Positions 57,748 to 64,000 of a stretch of DNA of 64,000 nt are shown here, piece by piece. The notes beneath the pieces were generated by a model. That model was not told where the DNA came from and searched no databases. It was given only the letters and a program-made list of their open reading frames with translations. The stretch is from Cephalotus follicularis (taxonomy: Eukaryota > Streptophyta > Magnoliopsida > Oxalidales > Cephalotaceae). The position numbers and the translations under genes were made by a program. How positions within the stretch are numbered: the stretch's first letter is position 1; each line of letters starts with the position of its first letter. Location: assembly GCA_001972305.1 (NCBI GenBank), contig BDDD01002912.1:132567-196566 (forward strand). Direction: 5' to 3'.

Positions 57748-59547
57748 ACCCTTCGGATTTGTGGAATTAATTCCAAATTAATTTTCACGTTAATCGGTCA
57801 ATTCCAGTTAATCGGTACTTTATCCTTTCATCGATTTGCGTGTAGCATTTCCCTCGTCATCCTTGGCCCTAACTGTAGCCTATGCTAATGATATGTGTCA
57901 ACCCGAAATATAGCCGCGATGACTATAAATCAATAGACACATTGTGACTATCAACAGACTGCTGGGAATGGAATTTCATCCCCGTGGAAAAAACCTGACC
58001 AAGGGTGTTAAGAGGTGCAAATAAAATTTTTAGTTTAGGCAGCGAAATTATAAACTCTTAACACCACAGCAAAACCAGGTCCAATTTTACAAATTTCAAG
58101 TTCAAGGAACACCCATATCAACAACATAGTTGAATAGGCATCACATATTCATGCCAGTGTGATGTAACAACGGCATAGATAAGGATAAGAGAATATACCG
58201 ATAGTGATGTCTCCTTCGTCTTTGGCGATACACGCTTGAGAAGATTCCTCCAAGCGTTAAACTCCTCCAAGATGCCAAAGACTGCTGCTCCAAGTACAAA
58301 GAACCAAATTCGACACGTTCTTTGTTTTACGCCAACAATGTCGCACTCAATACTGTCACACTCTCTAACTATGCTCACAAAAGGAGTATTGAAATTGACT
58401 AATGTTGTCAATAACAATCCGCCCTAGGTTAGCTCCGAATATGGTGGACAAAATCAGTGATGGGAGAGAAGAGGAATCGCAGATCCCAGGCTCCAATCCA
58501 ATTTTGTTCTCTGTTTGTGACACCAACAATATCGCTCACACACCTGCCACACTCTCATATTCTTCTTATGATGTTTTCTCTAAGAAAACTTCATCCTACC
58601 TCCCAACGTGCTGCATCATTTTCACCTAGAAGGAAAAACGACTGGGAGTGGGAGAAGAGCTTGCCAATGTTGTGCTGTTAGTGGCTTGTCTAGAGAAGAG
58701 CACTATCTCTCGATATTTCATTTTCATGCTTAGACACTAAGCGTTGACACTTTGGCCAAATGCCTCAACACTTAGACTGGAAAAACACGTTCCCACTTCC
58801 TTTATTAGTGGGCTGGCCTTACATGTGTGAAAAATGAGTCCAACTCATTCTTTGTATGACACATGTCCACTTCTCCAAGAAAACAGCCAACAATTATGAA
58901 GATCAAGCAAATGTGTCACCGTTTAACGGCCTACACATTTTAGTAATGCCACATATCCCTTCAAATAATAATAAAATAAGATCAAGCAAATGTGTCACCG
59001 TTTAACGACGACACAATTCGCAAAATCTACCTAACCAAGATTTGATTTTATAATTGTCACCAAGACTAAATATGTCTAACATATTTATGAAGAAATTATT
59101 ATCAGGTAGAGACCCTTTAAAATCTCTGTTAAAATCGGTGGTGTTCATAAATTACCAAAATACCCCTAGGGTTCGGTTAAGCCATTATAAATAGTCCCAA
59201 ACCTATTTAAAATGCTTGTTGACTAATATCTAACATTATCCATATGGGAAATGAATCCAATTAATTTTCTCATAATATATTACACACTGCCGTAACGTAA
59301 TAATTTTTTAGTCATCGGTTCGTGTGTACTATAATCTCTCGTCATACTTTTCCTCGATTGAGATCTAGGGTAAGGAAACGTGTCAATCCTATATAATGCC
59401 TCAGTGGCTAAAATATCTGATCATTACTAGGACGTTTTGTAGACTCTGCAGAAATCCAATTTCCAGTCCACTTCAACCTTAGCTTAGGATTTCATAAGTC
59501 CAAAGTACAATCAGACCATAATAGAGCTGATCACCTTCGCTCAGGTG
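57748..59547. other. Unassigned 1.8 kb; probable decayed LTR-element sequence
   Basis: I find no recognisable domain, RNA gene or terminal repeat pair. There is an exact 30-bp direct repeat (58899-58928 and 58978-59007) and one degenerate GTTGACACTT pair near 58743-58780, similar to the words in LTRs elsewhere. A 99-codon open stretch on the minus strand (58417-58118) has no motif I recognise. Confidence 0.4.
58899..59007 (+). repeat. Exact 30-bp direct repeat, 79-bp offset
   Basis: AAGATCAAGCAAATGTGTCA plus ten further bases occurs at 58899-58928 and 58978-59007 without change. Confidence 0.95.
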
Positions 59548-60232
59548 TGACAATCCCATATTGCGCACTCACTTATATTAGTATAGATTCAATTATACCC
59601 AAAGACCACCTGATTGCCAGTCCCGCGTAAGAACTGCGTGAGGTGGAGATCAAAGCATAACCGTGTTCTTACAATATAGAGCAGTCGGTCAGGTCTAAGG
59701 ATCAAACGAGTTTGAGAACTCACTAACTGACTAGCATTTATACACAACCGCAACAAATAGGAGTCACTACTGACACAAGAATAACGACTATCCAAATAGT
59801 GTCTCCTACGCGGGTCCTGTTCAGGGTACATGCTCCCAACGCGCACCCCGTATTTACCCCAAAGTCATAACACAGATGGTAGTAAGAGAATCCATCCTCC
59901 AATTCCCAAAAGCAGGCAACATACTTGCAAGTCTATCCGGTTCACTAATGCCCAATAAGTGAACCTAAGACTTGGAACTCAATCGACATAAGGAATAAGG
60001 TTGTCAATCTCACTGTCTCTATGCTTGACATACAACCTTATGTCAGCGCATCACAAGTGTAAGTACGGTTATTTAGACTACTTCGATTAAGTGATAAAAC
60101 ACAAGTGATATTTCCATAATAAATATAAACAAATTAGCACATGTCATATATATGGAAAAAGAATGTTGATATACATAGATAGGTCAAATACATAAGCCCA
60201 TCCAATGGCTTGTCAGGTCACCCTATCTAACA
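59548..60232 (-). repeat. 3' LTR of copia element 'G'
   Basis: 685 bp on the minus strand, TGTTAGATAGGGTGACC at 60232 to GGGATTGTCA at 59548. It aligns with the plus-strand LTR at 62247, including the 17-base signature at 59959-59975. A purine tract (GTCAAGTAGGAGAT, minus) lies just inside at 60233-60246, which makes this the 3' LTR. Confidence 0.85.
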
Positions 60233-60263
60233 ATCTCCTACTTGACCCTCAAGCCATGCACTC

Positions 60264-62246
60264 CTATAGCCTAAGCCCATCGTCCCACGATGATGCTCCA
60301 AAGCCTTTGTGCCCATTGCCTTTAGTCAGTGTATCTATTGTGTTCACCTCCGAGGAGACTCTCTCAAGCTGAATATCTCCCCTACCAATGATCTCTCGAA
60401 TCAAATGATAGCACCGCTCAATATGTTTGGATCGCTGGTGAGATCGTGGTTCCTTGGCTTGTGCTACAGCCCCATTATTGTCACAGTATATTAAAATTGG
60501 ACTGCTAATGGTGGGAACAACTCCGAGTTCAATGATGAACTTACGCATCCATACACCCTTCTCGGCGGTATCTGAGGCACCTATGTACTCGGCTTCTATA
60601 ATGGAATCTACTATTGTCACCTATTTGGAACTACGCCAGCTCATAGCTCTTCCATTCAGCATAAAAACATACCTAGAGACTGATTTGTTATCATCAATAT
60701 CACTATCAAAACTGGAGTCTGTATAGTCCTCCAATTTCAACTCATTATCCTTTCCATATATCAAGAAGATATCTTGAGTCCTTCTAAGGTACTTCAGAAT
60801 CGCCATGACCACTTCCCAGTGCTTCTCATAAAGATCAGACTAAAATCGGCTTGCCATTCACAGGGCATGCATAAGGGATCCGACTCATGCGTGCTCTCCC
60901 TTCAGGTGTCTGTGGAGACATCTTTTGAGAGAGTAGAATTCCTTCACCTATTGGAAACATGCCTCTATTTGAATTCTCCATGCTAATCCTTTTCACTACC
61001 TTGCTGATGTACTAACTTTTGGAAAGCCCAAGCAACCTATTGGATCTATCTCTGTGGATCCTAATACCTAGTATATAGGTGGCTTCTCCAAAATACTTCA
61101 TGGAAAAGTTCTTAGCGAGCAATACTTTCGTAGACTGTAACATTCCTATATCATTCCCAACGAGTAAGATGTCATCCACATACAACACTAAGAAAGTGAT
61201 ATTTGGCCCTTCTTGCTTTCGATAAACACAAGGCTCATCTACGTTTTTAATGAAGTCAAAATCTTTGACAGCTTCATCAAAACGTAGATTCCAGCTTCGA
61301 GATGCTTGCTTTAGTCCATAAATGGACATTTCAAGCTTGCACACCATATATGGATGTTCGGAGAATGTAAACCCCTTGGGGTGGGATATATAAATGTCCT
61401 CTTCAAGACACCAATTTAAAAATGCCGTCTTAACATCCATTTACCATATTTCGTACTCATAATGAGCAACAATCACAAGCGAAATCCGAATGGATTGAGA
61501 ATGGTGACAAGTGAGAATGTCTCAGTATAGTCAACACCATGCCACTGCCTATACCCTTTCGCCACTAATAGAGCTTTATATGTCTCAATTTCTCCATCTA
61601 CGTTCGTCTTCATTTTGATGATCCATTTACAGCCAATAGGTGCTATACATTCAGGTGCTTCAACCAAATTCCAAACCTTGTTGGAGTACATGGAATCCAT
61701 TTCAGATTTCATGACTCCTAGCCATGCCTCAGATTCACTGCCCTGCACAGCCTCCTGATAGGTGGTGGACTCATCGTCTTCAATGATGTTGACCTCATCA
61801 GTACGATCAATGAGGAAACCATAACTCTCAGGTGCTAATGAAGTCCGCTTTCATCTCCTTAAAGCAGCTTTGCCTAACTGAGATCCATTCTCAGCTTGAG
61901 ATCTAATCTCAACTGTGTCTGTTGAAGGTCCAACCCTTAAATCCTCCATTTCCTGCGTGGTCTCTACCTGTGGTAACTCCTTGAGTTCCACCTGACTCCC
62001 ATTGTTTCCTTCAAGAAGGTTTCCCTTCTCTAGGAACACAGCAATTTGTAAAACAAATATCCTTTCTTCAAGAGGATAGTAGAAGTAGTACCGTTTGGTT
62101 TCTTTAGGATACCCCACAAACCTGCAACTGTCCGACTGCACTTCCAGGTTATCTGCGTCAAGCCTCTTCGCATAAGCCGAACAACCCCAAAGCTTTCAAT
62201 TGCTCAGGTTGGGTTTCCTATCTGACCATACCTGGTATGGAGTGGA
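60264..62246 (-). pseudogene. pol: Ty1/copia pol of G: integrase end, RT, RNase H; disabled
   Basis: Minus strand, upstream to downstream. Integrase C-terminal part from 62246 (NLSN, stop, KLWGCSAYAKRL) to CRFVGYPKETKRYYFYYPLE near 62120. RT starts near 61748 (ESEAWLGVMKSEMDSMYSNK, CKWIIKMKTNVDGEIETYKA, GVDYTETFS), a frameshift near 61460 leads to 61440-61012 with MDVKTAFLNW, VCKLEMSIYGLKQASRSWN and the catalytic LYVDDILLVGND. After more frame breaks comes RNase H, 60812-60264: EDYTDSSFDSD, EAEYIGASDTAEKGVWM, YCDNNGAVAQA and SKHIERCYHLIREI. Gag, protease and the integrase core are missing, replaced at 62247 by an oppositely oriented LTR. Confidence 0.93.
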
Positions 62247-62917
62247 TGTTAGATGTAGTGACCTGACAAGCCATTGGATGGCCTGTCGTATTATATATAT
62301 CCTTGTATATGAACAATCTTATTCGTTTTATATAAGACATGTGCTAATTTGTTATGGCATATCACTTGTGTTTTATCACTTAATTGAAGTAGTTTATTAT
62401 TTACCTACTTACGCTTGCGATGCCCTAACATAAGGTTAAATGCTTAGGATGGAGGCTGTGAGATTGGTTACCTTATTCCTTATGTTGAATTAGTGCCAAG
62501 TCATAGGTTCACTTTGTGGGCATTAGTGAAAGGGATAGACTTATGTGTATGTTGCCGGCTCATGGAATTGGAGGATCAATTCTCTCACTACCATCTGTGT
62601 TGGACAATAGGGCAAATACGGGATGCGCGCTGGGAGCGTGTGCACTGAACGGGACCCACGTAGGAGACACTATTTGGATAGTCATTATTCTCGTGTCAGT
62701 AATGACTCCTACTTGTTGCGGTTGTGTATAAGTGTTAGTCACTTAGCGATTACTCGAACTTGTCTGATCCTTAGACCTGAGCAACCGCTCTATATTGTAT
62801 GGAGACAGTTATGCTCTGATATCCACCTTACCCAGTTCTTGCGCAAGACTAGCAATCGGGTGGCCTTTGGGTATGATCGAATCTATACAAATATAAGCGA
62901 GTGCGCAATAAGGGATT
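62247..62917 (+). repeat. Copia LTR of the G family, opposite orientation
   Basis: 671 bp, TGTTAGATGTAGTGACC at 62247 to AAGGGATT at 62917. It lacks the terminal GTCA of the G LTR. It cuts into the integrase of G, so it arrived later or by rearrangement. The five bases before it (GTGGA) are not repeated after it, so no target duplication is seen. Confidence 0.8.
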
Positions 62918-63039
62918 TGTTGATGATTTAGTCCCAATCCTTGTTTTGATGATAACATATTGGCATTTGACAAGTTTACTTGATGTGCAAGAAATTACAA
63001 GTTCAATACCAAGGAAAAATACCATCTGCAGAAGAAGAC

Positions 63040-63575
63040 ATTGACTCTCAAGAAATGACATCGACGTCCGTACAGAAAGACATCGATCCCTTCCAAAAGA
63101 CATCGACGTCTTTGGTGTCAGAAGTTACAAGATCAAATTACAATGAAGACATCGTTCTTCCAGTGATGACATCGACGTCCGTACTAAAAGACATCGACTC
63201 CGTTCAAGATGACATCGACGTCTTTAGTGCCAGAAGCTACTGTACAAAATGTGCAATGAAGACATTGATCCCTATATGCAAAGATATCGACGTCAGTACA
63301 AAAGACATCGACGCCTTTCCATAGACATCGACGCCTTTCTAGAGCCACCTGCATTTCCCAGAAAATACATCAACCCCTACAGAAGAAGTCGATGCGATGT
63401 TCAAAGATTCAAATACTGGAGATTTCCCAGAAATGACATCGACGCCTTTAAAAAGACATCGACGTCTTTTTAAATGGTTTGACCCGGGAAACATGGAACG
63501 GCTAGTTGGTGCACTTTCAACGGCTAATAACAGAAAAGACATGGACGCCTTTTCTAAAGAAGTCGACGTCTTTAT
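63040..63575 (+). repeat. GACATCGACGTC word array in SIRE-like LTR
   Basis: More than ten near-identical words. CATCGACGTC is at 63059-63068, 63101-63110, 63170-63179 and 63213-63222, with TATCGACGTC near 63285, CATCGACGCC near 63306, 63326 and 63437, another CATCGACGTC near 63457, and AGTCGACGTC near 63561. The full palindrome would be GACGTCGACGTC. Repeating at codon-compatible spacing it creates open frames rich in DID and TSTS, which I do not regard as genes. Confidence 0.9.
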
Positions 63576-63664
63576 GTCAGCAGAGACAATTCTCAAAGTT
63601 GCATCAACCCATATTTAAATCAAAAGCTTCCATGAATTATGCAACGGCTACAAATCTTTTATGC

Positions 63665-63673
63665 CTATAAAAG
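63665..63673 (+). promoter_or_regulatory. Candidate TATA box of SIRE-like LTR
   Basis: TATAAAAGG, about 90 bp downstream of the word array and about 300 bp from the LTR's apparent end. Position and sequence fit an LTR promoter; untested. Confidence 0.5.
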
Positions 63674-63984
63674 GAAGACTGAAACCTCAGAAGAAAAACA
63701 ACAATTCAGAATTATTCACATCAATCACACAACATCAAGAAAGAATTCATATTCAAGCATTCTAGTGTGCAAATAGCTCAAAGTTCTCAATAGTGTTCTA
63801 ACAAGCTTCTAAGCTTTATCCTTTGAGATTTTCTGAGTGTTTCATATTGAGAGCTATATTATTCATATCAACCTATTTGAGAGGTTATCTTGTAAACACT
63901 TTCATTATTACTTGTAAAAGAGGAGAATCCTCTAAGGTCTTGAGGTCAAGGTCTTGTGATTGAGGTCAATCATGAAGTTGTAAG

Positions 63985-64000
63985 TGTTAGATATAGTGAC
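63985..64000 (+). repeat. Possible start of another G-family copia LTR at window edge
   Basis: TGTTAGATATAGTGAC agrees at 15 of 16 bases with the LTR start at 62247. The window ends here, so it cannot be extended. Confidence 0.4.

Larger units (their letters stand above)
62918..63984 (+). repeat. SIRE-like copia LTR, plus strand
   Basis: Begins TGTTGATGATTTAGTCC and GTTTTGATGATAACA, the start typical of SIRE-type LTRs, and shares start and TTGAGAGGTTA sections with the minus-strand copy at 957-1803. A TATAAAAGG box at 63665-63673 suggests a promoter with transcription starting soon after. No primer site is seen, so the LTR may run past or end near 63984. Confidence 0.7.

Noticed and set aside
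62980-63324. 114-codon open stretch rich in DID and TSTS repeats
   Set aside because: It is produced by the repeated GACATCGACGTC word read in frame inside an LTR; no start context, domain or conservation supports a protein.
63040-63575. CRISPR-like array
   Set aside because: Spaced short repeats, but words are 10-12 bases, degenerate, irregularly spaced, and the DNA is plant nuclear.

Overview
The window is plant nuclear DNA from a repeat-rich, probably pericentromeric or otherwise gene-poor region of a flowering plant. The evidence is wall-to-wall LTR retrotransposons of plant lineages (Tekay/Del-type Ty3 chromoviruses, an Athila-type Ty3 element, Ty1/copia elements and SIRE-like copia LTRs), primer-binding sites matching plant initiator tRNA-Met and tRNA-Asp, and a stretch of the plant telomere repeat TTTAGGG. 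I found no host gene, tRNA or rRNA. Every coding region I recognise belongs to a mobile element and is broken by stops, frameshifts or deletions.

Layout, left to right. 1-2714: minus-strand copia LTR edge, a copia gag fragment, a truncated SIRE-like LTR and its 3' internal region. 2715-17950: a three-level nest. A plus-strand copia LTR (2715-3250 and 17783-17950) is split by a solo Ty3 LTR 'J' (3251-4694 and 14889-17782), which is itself split by a complete Ty3 chromovirus 'A' (4695-14883; LTRs 4695-7411 and 12145-14883, target duplication ACATG). The right half of J carries a 499-bp tandem duplication whose junction holds seven perfect TTTAGGG units.

17951-41895: a minus-strand chromovirus 'E' (LTR plus integrase/chromodomain) whose LTR is split by a 19.9-kb plus-strand chromovirus 'C' (19288-39227, duplication GTCTC). 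The RNase H region of C is in turn split by minus-strand chromovirus 'D' (about 24599-35009, duplication TGTGA). D has lost the RT catalytic region and all of RNase H. 41896 to about 49440: an Athila-type element 'F' with gag and protease but no RT, RNase H or integrase.

49690-53385: a truncated plus-strand chromovirus 'B' (end of RT to chromodomain, then part of its LTR). 53385-59547: a poorly resolved minus-strand element with a tRNA-Met primer site, split by a perfect solo LTR (54183-56750, duplication CCACT), then unassigned sequence. 59548-64000: a minus-strand copia element 'G' (3' LTR plus RT/RNase H/integrase end), an oppositely oriented copia LTR, and a plus-strand SIRE-like LTR.

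The most unusual signal is shared by otherwise unrelated LTR families. Their LTRs carry clusters of short palindromic words centred on TCGA (CAGTCGACTG in A and E, AAGCGTCGACGCTT-like words in B, C, the solo LTR and the left SIRE-like LTR, GACATCGACGTC in the right SIRE-like LTR). In four Ty3 LTRs the clusters sit at similar places, and the number of words differs between the two LTRs of element A by one 21-bp unit.
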